DNA of 64,000 bases. Source: JABDGM01 sp046349975 (GTDB taxonomy: Bacteria; Planctomycetota; Planctomycetia; Pirellulales; Lacipirellulaceae). Both the position numbers and the translations under genes were made by a program. Every line of letters starts with the position of its first letter. Positions within the stretch are counted from its first letter, which is position 1. Below are positions 43,694 to 52,955 of this stretch, piece by piece. Below the pieces are notes generated by a model that had not been told where the DNA came from, ran no database searches, and saw only the letters and a program-made list of their open reading frames with translations. The stretch covers positions 302,701 to 366,700 of the forward strand of contig JAXMBH010000002.1 in assembly GCA_046349975.1 (NCBI GenBank), written 5' to 3'.

Positions 43694-43984
43694 TATGGAT
43701 TCGGATGGCGGCGTCGGTGAGTCGGTGGGTGGTGGTTCGGTGATGAGGCGGGCGGCGCGGTCGTAGGTGAAGTAGTTCCAGGCCCATTGGACGAAGACGA
43801 GCAGGCGATTGCGGAAGGTGACGATGTTCATCAGGTGGACGAAGAGCCAAATGACCCAGGCGAGGAAGCCGCTGAAGCGGATTTTGCCGAAGTCGGCCAC
43901 GGCGGCGGAGCGGCCGATCGTGGCCATGTTGCCGAGTTCGCGGTAGCGAAACTTCGGCAGTGTGGTGCCGCGGAGGCGATGAGC
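43667..43984 (-). pseudogene. Remnant of type II NADH dehydrogenase (ndh), C-terminal end only
   Basis: The minus-strand frame reads TLPKFRYRELGNMATIGRSA, then ADFGKIRFSGFLAWVIWLFV and QWAWNYFTYDRAARLI. This matches the C-terminal end of membrane-attached FAD-dependent NADH dehydrogenases (NDH-2), where PFRYRDLGNLATIGR and a hydrophobic tail are typical. About 300 residues of the FAD/NAD part are absent, and an in-frame stop lies just upstream at 43985-43987, next to a long palindrome. It is a truncated fragment. The palindrome at its 5' edge may mark the breakpoint. Confidence 0.75.
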
Positions 43985-43987
43985 TTA

Positions 43988-44047
43988 CCCAGCGTGCGCT
44001 CGCTGCTGCGAGCGACGCTGGGCTGCGGAGTTTAACGCCTTCGGCGT
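43988..44047. repeat. Palindrome pair at the ndh-remnant breakpoint, family C
   Basis: CCCAGCGTGCGCTCGC and its near-inverse GCGAGCGACGCTGGG (43988-44022) form one hairpin with one bulge. ACGCC/GGCGT (44035-44047) around TTC forms a second. The TTC-looped GCGCC/CGGCG pattern recurs at 43675-43693. Confidence 0.75.
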
Positions 44048-44162
44048 ATGACTTCCGGGGCGGCGGCGTTATAGATCGCTTGCCACACCCGCTCCTAATC
44101 GATCGTTCGTCGGGTGTGCGGAGCGGAGATTTTTGGAGCGACGAGGCGTGGGGGGACAGTCG

Positions 44163-45527
44163 TTACTCTGGTAGCGGGCGGTCTTTGGTTTCGGGGGCGA
44201 ATGGGAGGGTGAGGAGGCCGATGAGGAAGATCGCGCACATGGTCATGGCGGAGTAGCGCTCTTTCAGCGGGGAGCCAAAGTCGCCAAAGACTCTGGTGGC
44301 GAGGGCGGCGGAGAAGAAGCTGCCACCGGCGGCGGCGAAGCGGCCGAGGTTGTAGCAGAAGGATGTGCCGGTGCTGCGCATGCGGCTGGGGAAGAGTTCG
44401 GGCAAGTAAATGGCGAAGCCGGCAAAGACGGAGAGCTGGGCGGCGCCCATGAGGGGCATCATCCAGTAGGCATCCCAAGGTGAGCTCATTTTCCAGTAGA
44501 CCAGTGCCGTGATGATGAGGGCTGAGAGGAAGCCGGCAGCGAAGGCGGGACGGCGACCGTACCACTGGGCGAGTTTTGTGAAGATCCACATGCCGACGCC
44601 CGCGCCGAGCATGTTGAGGATGTACGCGATCGAGATGGCGTTGGTGACTTTCGAGTTGAGCACTTCGGGCGCGAGCGGCGATGGCGAGGCGTTGACGAAA
44701 TAGGTCTTAAAGACGTTGCGCTGGAGATCGACCGCGTATTCGCCGATGGCCCAGAGGCCGATGACGCCGGTGCTGGCGAGGAGTGCGCCGATGACGAGGT
44801 TCTTCCGCCAGACGCGGTCGGCGAGAAGGCCTTTGTACGGCGAGAGAATGCCGCCGGTGGGCAGCGTCCCCTCCTCTTTGGCGCGGAGCCAGCGTTCGGG
44901 TTCGCGCAAGTACTTGCCGGTGGCGATGACAAGCAGTGAAGGGATCGCACCGACGAGAAACATGTAGCGCCAGCCTTCGCCGGGGTGGATGTAATCGGAG
45001 CGCTGGAGCCAGTCGATCCAGGAGTTGAAGAGGCCGGCGGAGATATTGCCGATGGTGGAGAGGACTTGCAGCATTCCGAGGGCGCCGGTGCGGGAGGCAT
45101 CGGGAAGCGATTCGGCGATGAGGGCGACGGCGAGGCCGAAGACGCCGCCGACGCCAAGACCGGTGAGGAAGCGGAAAAGCGCGAAGTCCCAGTACGTGGT
45201 GCTGAAGAACGTGAGGCCGGTAAAGATCGAGTAGATCAGCACCGTTACGGTGAGCATACGGGCGCGGCCGAAGCGGTCGCCGAGCGCGCCGAAGATGAGG
45301 CCGCCAACGCCCCAGCCGATGAGGAAGACGGCGGTGACTTCTTTGCCGGTTGCTTGGATGACACCGATTTCGGTGTCGGGCATCAGCGACGTGAGCGCGG
45401 GGTTGCGGGCGAGCGAGAAAAGGCGCTGATCGAGGCAGTCGAAGAACCATGCCGCACTGGCGACCAAGAATACGAACCAGTGGTAGCCGGTGAGTCCGTA
45501 TGTCCAGCGTCGGCGGGTGGTTTCCAT
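44163..45527 (-). CDS. MFS transporter (sugar/organic-acid type)
   Basis: This 454-residue protein has 12 predicted membrane segments. The TM2-TM3 loop has GDRFGRARM, the MFS signature GxxxDRxGRR. TM4-5 carries RFLTGLGVGGVFGLAVALIAE, as in sugar- and aromatic-acid-transporter families, and FPSRMRSTGTSFCYNLGR matches the second signature. The substrate is unknown; the nearby aldolase and sugar oxidoreductases favour a sugar acid or sugar. It starts 11 bp after the stop of the second MFS gene, so both are probably on one transcript. Confidence 0.88.
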   Translation of the reverse strand: METTRRRWTYGLTGYHWFVFLVASAAWFFDCLDQRLFSLARNPALTSLMPDTEIGVIQATGKEVTAVFLIGWGVGGLIFGALGDRFGRARMLTVTVLIYSIFTGLTFFSTTYWDFALFRFLTGLGVGGVFGLAVALIAESLPDASRTGALGMLQVLSTIGNISAGLFNSWIDWLQRSDYIHPGEGWRYMFLVGAIPSLLVIATGKYLREPERWLRAKEEGTLPTGGILSPYKGLLADRVWRKNLVIGALLASTGVIGLWAIGEYAVDLQRNVFKTYFVNASPSPLAPEVLNSKVTNAISIAYILNMLGAGVGMWIFTKLAQWYGRRPAFAAGFLSALIITALVYWKMSSPWDAYWMMPLMGAAQLSVFAGFAIYLPELFPSRMRSTGTSFCYNLGRFAAAGGSFFSAALATRVFGDFGSPLKERYSAMTMCAIFLIGLLTLPFAPETKDRPLPE

Positions 45528-45538
45528 ATTCGTGGGGA

Positions 45539-47017
<1,479 letters not shown>

Positions 47018-47095
47018 GAATTGCCTATGGGGATGCGCGAGAGAGAATGAGGCGGGGCGAGAGTGTGGTTGGCATTCTAGCAGCGCGGCGCGGAG

Positions 47096-47208
47096 TGTAG
47101 TAGGCACGCTCCGCGTGCCGTAACAGGAGCGGCGCCAGGCGCGACGCTTGTCCCAGCAGGCAAAGTCTGTTGACACGCCGCCACGGCACGCGGAGTGTGC
47201 CTGCTACA
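47096..47208. repeat. Inverted pair of TGTAG-type 26-mers (family D)
   Basis: The 26-mer TGTAGTAGGCACGCTCCGCG... (47096-47121) and its inverse ending ...GTGCCTGCTACA (47183-47208) match in 24 of 26 positions and face each other across 61 bp. A related copy is at 50600-50624. Confidence 0.8.
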
Positions 47209-49230
47209 TTAGCCGATGAAGACGCGGGGCTGTTTGGCGGGGTTGGGTTCGGCTTTGAGGATGAGTTCGCGGACGAGCCAGGGGACGTTGCCTTCGCCGA
47301 AGAGGAGGAAGCCGAGGTTGGCGGCGAGCGGGCTTTCGCCGGACCAACCGAAGTGGATTTCGGGCGGCTGACCGGTTTTCGAGAGTTCGAGGGCGACGGT
47401 GGCGACGGCGTGGGCGACGGACACGCAGCGGGTGAGGCGGAGCAGGAAGCGTTCGTCTTGCTCGGTGACCTCGATCATGGGGTTGTGATGGAATTCGCTG
47501 GGGTCGCCGACCGTCGCTTCGACGAAGACGATCGGCACGTTGGGTGCGAGGCGGTGGACGCGACGGATTTTTTCATCCTTCTCGGCGATCGTGTGATGGC
47601 CGGGGCGATGCGGCACGAGGACGGGAAACTCGAGGTGGCGGAGCGAGTCCCAGAGGAAGCGGGAGGTTTCGTCGACGAAGTCGAACTTCTCGAAGCGGAG
47701 CTCGGTGCTGCGACGAGTACGGGAGATGATCGAGAAGACAAGCACGCCGAAGATGAAGGCGCCGGCGATTTTGATGCCGTCGGGTTTTTCAATGATGATT
47801 GCGACCGTGGTGTAGACGAAGACCAGCGTGGCAAGGAGGTAGCCCCAGTGTATGCGGCGCCACCAAGGGCCGGCCTTCTTGATCCAGAGGTCGACGACGA
47901 CGGCGATCGCGCCGCTGGACATGAGCACCATCACGCCGGTGGCGTAAGCGCCGCCCTGCTTGATGACGCTCGCGCCGAAGATCCAGGTGACGACGAGGTT
48001 GATGCCGGTGAAGACGAGGACGAGCGCGCGGACGGCTTCGGCCCAGCGTGGGGCCATGCCGAAGCGGGGCAGGTATCGCGGTACGAGGTTCAGCAGGCCC
48101 GACATGGCACTGGCGCCGGCGAACCATAGGATCGCGACAGTGGCGGCGTCGTAGATCGTGCCGAAGACCATGCCGAACATGGGATTGATCACGTGGCTGG
48201 TTTCGCCATGGGCGACGAAGGCGAGCGCGCGGTTGGCGGCCATGCCCTCCGTGACGAGCGCGTGCGGATCGATGAGCATCGCTGTGATGACGCTCGAACC
48301 GAAGAGCATGCACGACATGATGATCGCGGCGGTCATGAGCAATTTGCGCGTGTTGCGGATGCGGCCCATGGGGCGGTGGGGGTCGTCGCCGTGTTCGCCG
48401 CGGACGAGCGGCATGACGGCGACGCCGGTTTCGAAACCGCTGAGTCCGAGGGCGAGCTTGGGGAAGAAGATGAGGCAGGCGGCGATGGCGGCGAAGAGGC
48501 CAGTGCCTTCGTGCGGCATGTGCCAGTCGCCGGCGACGACGGAGCCATACCAAGTGGAAATGAGGCTCGGGTGGAACGCGAGGTACACGAGGCCGCTGAT
48601 AAGGACGATCGCGTTGAGCGCGAGGTAGCCGCCGACGATGGTCACTGCCATCGCGATGACTTCTTTGAACCCGCGGAGGAACATGCCGCCGAGGAGGACG
48701 AGCAGGGCCATCGTGAGGAACATCTGGCTCTGCAGAATGCCTGGCGCGCCTTCCCAGTACGGGTTGTGGATCAGGTGCTCGGCGGCGTCGGCGGCGGAGA
48801 GCGTTTGCGTGATGATGAAGTCGGTGGCGGCAAAGCCCAGGAGAACGAGCACGAGGAACTTGGCGGTCCAACCGCGGAGCAGGCGTTCGAGCATGGAGAT
48901 CGAGCCGTGACCGAGCGGGGATTCTTCGGCGACGTGCGAGTAGACAGGCAGCGCGCAGCCGAGCGTGACGGCGATCAGGACGATCGTCGCGAGCGGGGCG
49001 AGCAGGCCCACGGCTTCGAAGGCGATTGAGGGTTGATAGCCAAGCGTGCTGAAATAGTCGACGCCCGTCAGGCACATGACCCACAGCCAGAAGCTTTGAT
49101 GCTCGGGCGGCTTCAGGACAGCTGTGGACGGCGTGAGCTGGGTGACGTCGACGGCATCCAGCGAATTAAAGCCGTTCGACTGCGATTTATGGGAGGAGCA
49201 TGACGTGGCGTGCACGTCTGGGGAGCTCAT
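47209..49230 (-). CDS. APC-superfamily amino-acid permease with long cytosolic tail
   Basis: This 673-residue membrane protein has an N-terminal cytosolic part of about 45 residues, then about 12 membrane segments starting WLWVMCLTGVDYFSTLGYQPS. GLSGFETGVAVMPLVRG lies near 265-282, and ATVAILWFAGASAMSGLLN later. A C-terminal cytosolic part of about 170 residues (from about 500) contains VPIVFVEATVGDPSEFHHNP. APC permeases move amino acids or related solutes with protons or sodium; the substrate is unknown. Its start codon overlaps the stop of a 57-codon gene by 4 bp (ATGA), so translation is coupled. Confidence 0.85.
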   Translation of the reverse strand: MSSPDVHATSCSSHKSQSNGFNSLDAVDVTQLTPSTAVLKPPEHQSFWLWVMCLTGVDYFSTLGYQPSIAFEAVGLLAPLATIVLIAVTLGCALPVYSHVAEESPLGHGSISMLERLLRGWTAKFLVLVLLGFAATDFIITQTLSAADAAEHLIHNPYWEGAPGILQSQMFLTMALLVLLGGMFLRGFKEVIAMAVTIVGGYLALNAIVLISGLVYLAFHPSLISTWYGSVVAGDWHMPHEGTGLFAAIAACLIFFPKLALGLSGFETGVAVMPLVRGEHGDDPHRPMGRIRNTRKLLMTAAIIMSCMLFGSSVITAMLIDPHALVTEGMAANRALAFVAHGETSHVINPMFGMVFGTIYDAATVAILWFAGASAMSGLLNLVPRYLPRFGMAPRWAEAVRALVLVFTGINLVVTWIFGASVIKQGGAYATGVMVLMSSGAIAVVVDLWIKKAGPWWRRIHWGYLLATLVFVYTTVAIIIEKPDGIKIAGAFIFGVLVFSIISRTRRSTELRFEKFDFVDETSRFLWDSLRHLEFPVLVPHRPGHHTIAEKDEKIRRVHRLAPNVPIVFVEATVGDPSEFHHNPMIEVTEQDERFLLRLTRCVSVAHAVATVALELSKTGQPPEIHFGWSGESPLAANLGFLLFGEGNVPWLVRELILKAEPNPAKQPRVFIG

Positions 49231-49400
49231 TTCGAGGCACTCTTTGCAGCGTTGTTCGCCTGAGCACGATACCGTTCGGCATGGCGCAGCAGCGTGGCGC
49301 GAGCCGGGGCGCTGCGGCGGGTAAGAGCCAACCTCAGGTACTTATCCGCCAATGCCGTTTTGACTTTGATGATGTTTTCGACGTTTGCTTGCTTGCCCAT
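49227..49400 (-). CDS. 57-residue basic protein translationally coupled to the permease
   Basis: The reading frame starts at ATG 49400 (MGKQANVENIIKVKTALADK) and ends in TGA at 49227-49229, overlapping the ATG of the permease by 4 bp. AGGAG lies 8 nt upstream of the start. The product is short, basic and helical (LALTRRSAPARATLLRHAER near its middle), without a signal or membrane segment. The clean ribosome site and the 4-bp overlap argue that it is real. It may be an accessory subunit or regulator of the permease, or a separate small protein. Its family is not recognised. Confidence 0.75.
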   Translation of the reverse strand: MGKQANVENIIKVKTALADKYLRLALTRRSAPARATLLRHAERYRAQANNAAKSASK

Positions 49401-49711
49401 GGGGATGCTCCTTCTTCCGTTTTTTGTTTGGTTCTTTAATTGATCTCACGCAAAGACGCTAAGGCGCGAAGATTCTGATTAGAGACATATTGAACAGGAG
49501 GTAACAGAGAGAACAGAGGTTGAGTTCTTACTCTGTTCCCTCTGTTGGCTCCTGTTCGAATTTCATTTCCCACTGCTTTATTTAGCGTCAATAATTTGTC
49601 GTGCTGGTTGTCTCTTCTAAACTGACATACGAGCTTGTTGCTTTCCTTTGCGACTTCGCGTCTTTGCGTGAGCTTATTCGTTACTAGTGACGTTTACTTG
49701 AGCGAACGGGC
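49401..49711. other. Intergenic region made largely of nested inverted repeats
   Basis: This 311-bp region lies between the aldolase stop and the 57-codon gene start, both on the minus strand. Most of it is occupied by the repeats at 49445-49672. No further gene is seen. Confidence 0.6.
49445..49672. repeat. Nested inverted repeats (CTCACGCAAAGACGC outer, GAACAGGAG inner)
   Basis: The outer arms share CTCACGCAAAGACGC (49445-49459 and its inverse ending 49672). The inner 27-bp arms (49492-49518 and 49531-49557) match in 24 of 27 positions and enclose 12 bp. The inner arms consist of repeated AACAGAG/AACAGGAG blocks. The whole could fold as one long two-part hairpin. Confidence 0.85.
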
Positions 49712-50488
49712 CTAATCGTCTAGTTCGGCGAAGCGGCGTTCGATGGTTTCGAGGCCGACACGGAGGCAGTCGACGTCGCCGATGCAGCTGAAGAACTGGC
49801 AGCCGAGTTCGCGGCATTTGGCGGCATGCTCCATGTCGCGGACGAGGATCCCCCAGGCTTTGCCGACTTTCTTTACGGCGGCGTCGACTTTCTTGAGCGC
49901 TTCAATGCACTTCGGGTGCAGGAACTCGCCGGGAACGCCGAGGGTGACCGACAGGTCGGCAGGGCCGACGAAAAGCCAGTCGACACCGTCGACGGCGGCG
50001 ATGGCGTCGAGCCGGTCGATCGCTTCGGTGGTTTCGATTTGCACGCTCAGCCAGCGGTCGCGGTTGGCGGTTTTGACGAGCGTGGCCATGTCGGTTTTGC
50101 CGAAGCGTGTTTCGGCGTTGGCCGTGAACATGCCGCGGGTGCCGACGGGAGGGTATTTCGCCCATTCGACACACTTCTTGACTTCGTCGACGGTGCGAAT
50201 TTGGGCAACCATGACGCCGCTGCAGCCGGTTTCCATGGGCCGCATGACGGTGGCGTAGTCGGTGGGGGGGACGCGGGCGAAGGCGTCTTTCCCCGTGGCG
50301 CGGCAGGCCATGAGCATCATTTCGAGTTCACGGTGCGAGTAGGCGGTGTGCTCCTGGTCGAACCAGTAGCCATGGAAGCTGCCCAGCATGCCGAACATTT
50401 CGATGACTTTGGGGGTGGCAAAGCCAACGACGTGCATTGCGCGCACGATTTTGCCGGCTGCCAGACGGTCTTTGATGATGCTCGCCAT
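49712..50488 (-). CDS. HpcH/HpaI-family aldolase (2-keto-3-deoxy-sugar-acid type)
   Basis: This 258-residue class II pyruvate aldolase has GYWFDQEHTAY (the family's D/E-H metal and base region, residues 41-50), ETGCSGVMVAQIRT, VQIETTEAIDRLDAI with the metal Glu, and GVDWLFVGPADLSVTLG with the metal Asp. The family splits 2-keto-3-deoxy sugar acids or homoprotocatechuate products to pyruvate and an aldehyde. Here it could serve rhamnonate- or arabinonate-type catabolism. It stands alone on the minus strand, 311 bp before the permease group. Confidence 0.88.
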   Translation of the reverse strand: MASIIKDRLAAGKIVRAMHVVGFATPKVIEMFGMLGSFHGYWFDQEHTAYSHRELEMMLMACRATGKDAFARVPPTDYATVMRPMETGCSGVMVAQIRTVDEVKKCVEWAKYPPVGTRGMFTANAETRFGKTDMATLVKTANRDRWLSVQIETTEAIDRLDAIAAVDGVDWLFVGPADLSVTLGVPGEFLHPKCIEALKKVDAAVKKVGKAWGILVRDMEHAAKCRELGCQFFSCIGDVDCLRVGLETIERRFAELDD

Positions 50489-50599
50489 GTCGCTTCGATC
50501 GAGGCTGTGGGAACGCCGCCGGCGGGCTCGAGGGGCCGGAATGGGCGAAAGCTACGATGTTGACAGAAGAATTGGCGGTTGGCAAGGCAATTCGGGGAA

Positions 50600-50624
50600 T
50601 GTAGCAGGTACGTTCCGCGCGCCG
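50600..50624. repeat. TGTAG-type repeat, degenerate copy (family D)
   Basis: TGTAGCAGGTACGTTCCGCG and the following CGCCG resemble the 26-mers at 47096-47208 in 3-4 mismatches. A weaker inverse (GGCGTGCCAGTTACA) lies near 50710-50725. Confidence 0.6.
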
Positions 50625-50750
50625 ACAGGGAATAACCGAGCGGGTTTCGAGGCTGCGCGGGAAGCGCGTTAAAAATGCAGCGCGGCGACGGCACCACCCA
50701 GCGGGTACCCGGCGTGCCAGTTACATTGGACACGGCCGCTGCTTCATGAA

Positions 50751-51713
50751 TTAGCGCCGGTGACGCCGGAAGAATGCAAGCGAGCCGATGACGACAGCGA
50801 GGGCGGCGAGAGTCGCGGGTTCGGGTACGGCGGCTTCGACGAGGCTGCCGGCGGCGGAGGTGGGGCCGCCGGATTGGCCATTGGTGTCGCGCCAGAGGAT
50901 GTAGTCGGCCTGGTCGACGACGCCGTTGCCATTGCCATCGGCGGCGGCATTGGTGGTCGAGCCGAGGGAGTTTCGCCAGACGGTGTAGTCAGCGGCGTTG
51001 ACCGTGCCGTTGAAGTCGTAGTCGCCAGCTTTGAAGTTGAGAACGGAAATGTTCATGGAAACGACATTGTCGCCGTCGACGGGCACGTAGGAATCGAATT
51101 GTGCTTTTGAGTAGTTGCGCAGCGGCGCTTCGTTCCAAGCGCCTTTGAAGTTGAAGGTAGGGAGCGCCGCGATGGAGTTAACGACATTCATCCCGCTGCC
51201 GATCACGCGCCCGAACACGGTGAAACCGCCGTTTTGGTTGTTGAGGTTCGAGGCGTTTGTGTCTTTGAGATTGAAGAACCATTCACGGGTGGCGCTGTTG
51301 ATCGACTGTTGCGTGGGTTGGCCGGTGGCTGAGCCGACCTTGGCGTAGGCGAGCGTGCCGGCGACGTTCGAGAGGGCGTACTCGTTGGTGATGGGCGCTT
51401 GGGCGGTGACCTGCGGGAAGTTCATCGGCTCTTCTTGCATGGTGCCGTTGTACTTCCAGCCGCCGCCTTGGAGCACGAATGTGGGGTTGGAGCGGTGGAA
51501 CATGACGTTGTTGTAGTCGCCGCGGTTCACATAGCCCAGGAAGTTGGCGACGCTGATCGGCGTGGCGGTGTCGTACAAGCGGACGTCGACATTGCCCATA
51601 ACCGTGGCGAAGCGGACGATCGTGGCGGCGGCAGGTCGCGTGAGGACAAAAGCGGCCCATGTCGCCACGGCGAGGATCAGCCAAGGTTGGTGATTGAGTG
51701 TTCGAGTGTTCAT
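50751..51713 (-). CDS. Exported cyclophilin-type PPIase with dockerin-like repeats and PEP-CTERM (1)
   Basis: This protein of about 320 residues has a signal peptide ending RPAAA. The cyclophilin-type domain has FATVMGNVDVRLYDTATPIS, then VANFLGYVNRGDYNNVMFHR and FVLQGGGW. The typical bacterial FxMxQTGD is changed to FVLQGGG. Two dockerin-like calcium loops follow: GDYDFNGTVNAADYTVWRN and DGNGNGVVDQADYILWRD. It ends in VPEPATLAALAVVIGSLAFF then RRHRR, a PEP-CTERM sorting signal. ATG 51713 is preferred for the signal peptide; ATG 51734 is possible. It should be anchored at the surface or in the periplasm. Two similar genes lie upstream. Confidence 0.85.
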   Translation of the reverse strand: MNTRTLNHQPWLILAVATWAAFVLTRPAAATIVRFATVMGNVDVRLYDTATPISVANFLGYVNRGDYNNVMFHRSNPTFVLQGGGWKYNGTMQEEPMNFPQVTAQAPITNEYALSNVAGTLAYAKVGSATGQPTQQSINSATREWFFNLKDTNASNLNNQNGGFTVFGRVIGSGMNVVNSIAALPTFNFKGAWNEAPLRNYSKAQFDSYVPVDGDNVVSMNISVLNFKAGDYDFNGTVNAADYTVWRNSLGSTTNAAADGNGNGVVDQADYILWRDTNGQSGGPTSAAGSLVEAAVPEPATLAALAVVIGSLAFFRRHRR

Positions 51714-51932
51714 TCCAAGCATGAGGAAGCTCATATTGGGGTGAGGCGCGCGGTAAGGCGTGCGGTCATCTCCCAGGCTACACGTGGGACCGGGAGATTC
51801 CAAATTCCGGCTGCATCGCGTGGCGGCTGGGGGTTGTTGGTGGCCGCTGAATGCGCAGGGGCCGCGGCGATCCGATGGAGTGCGGCTCGCGGGAGGCGGC
51901 CATAGGCGAGCCGCGCCTAATGCTATAGGCCG

Positions 51933-52853
51933 CTAGAGGGTGGCTGGCGCAACGCGAGAAATGCGGCGAAGTCGGATTCGCGCTGCGAGCGCGATTCCCC
52001 CACCCAGGAGGAGCATCGCGCCGATGGCGGGTTCGGGCACGCCGGCTGATTCGAGCCCTGCTGCTGACGAGCCGGAAGCGGCAACGGCGGCATTGCGCCA
52101 TACGACGTAATCGGCTGCGTCGACGACGCCGTTGCCATTGCCATCGGACACCAAGTTGGCGGTGGAACCGAGGTTGCTGCGCCAGAGGTTGTAGTCGGCG
52201 ATTGTGACCGAGCCGCTCATGTTGTAGTCGCCGGCGACGAGCGGGATGCGAATTGCTTTATTAATGACGACTTCGCCGCTGTTATAGATCGGCATGCTGT
52301 CGAGACCAGAGCCTTGCAAGATTGGCAAATTCGGCAGAAACGGGATTTGATCGACGATGCTCGTACCGAGGACGACTTTGCCGAGCACGGTGTAAGGACC
52401 GGGGTCGAAGGCGGCAGCATTGTTGGACTGATTAATGAACCAGCCACTGGTCGCACTGTTGGGGTTCGAGGTGCGCGCGGCAGCCAGCGTGTAGGGCGTG
52501 TTCGAGAGTCCGTTTGCCGCGTTGAACTCGTTGACAACCGCCGCGCCGGCGGTGATCGCGGTGCCATTCTGTTTGTAGCTGCCGCCTTGGGCGAACAGAT
52601 CGGAACCGGCGACGGTGGCGCCGTCGCGGGTGCGATGGATCATCGAGTCGTTATAGGAGCCATTATCGACGTAGCTGAGGAAATTGGCGACGTTCAGCGG
52701 CGACTGGGTGCCATAGAGCTCGATTTCGATCGTGCCCATGTTCATGTAAAAGCGGACTTTGTTCGTCGGCGTGACAGCGATGGCGGAGGAAGCCACGAGG
52801 AACAGGACGACGATCGCGGCTATCGCGCCTTTAGCGAAGCTAGTCGGATGCAT
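51933..52853 (-). CDS. Exported cyclophilin-type PPIase with dockerin-like repeats and PEP-CTERM (2)
   Basis: This protein of about 306 residues has a signal peptide (MHPTSFAKGAIAAIVVLFLV and following ASSAIA). The cyclophilin-like core has VRFYMNMGTIEIELYGTQSP, then VANFLSYVDNGSYNDSMIHR and LFAQGGSY. Dockerin-like loops are GDYNMSGSVTIADYNLWRSN and DGNGNGVVDAADYVVWRN. It ends VPEPAIGAMLLLGGGIALAARIRLRR. It shares this layout with the neighbouring genes and differs mainly in loops, so it is a paralogue. Several PPIase active-site residues appear altered, and whether it is catalytic is open. Confidence 0.85.
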   Translation of the reverse strand: MHPTSFAKGAIAAIVVLFLVASSAIAVTPTNKVRFYMNMGTIEIELYGTQSPLNVANFLSYVDNGSYNDSMIHRTRDGATVAGSDLFAQGGSYKQNGTAITAGAAVVNEFNAANGLSNTPYTLAAARTSNPNSATSGWFINQSNNAAAFDPGPYTVLGKVVLGTSIVDQIPFLPNLPILQGSGLDSMPIYNSGEVVINKAIRIPLVAGDYNMSGSVTIADYNLWRSNLGSTANLVSDGNGNGVVDAADYVVWRNAAVAASGSSAAGLESAGVPEPAIGAMLLLGGGIALAARIRLRRISRVAPATL

Positions 52854-52955
52854 TCTCTTCACATCGATCTCCGGATGGATCAAGCCGAACACAAATGGCA
52901 GCGTTTTGGGTAACTCAGCCTCTGCTGCCATGAAACCAGATTTTCGCGAAGGCGG

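Noticed and set aside
42260..43720. 486-codon plus-strand open frame
   Set aside because: It is antisense to the Gfo/Idh/MocA gene. The translated sequence is Val/Ala/Glu-rich, as expected for a shadow.
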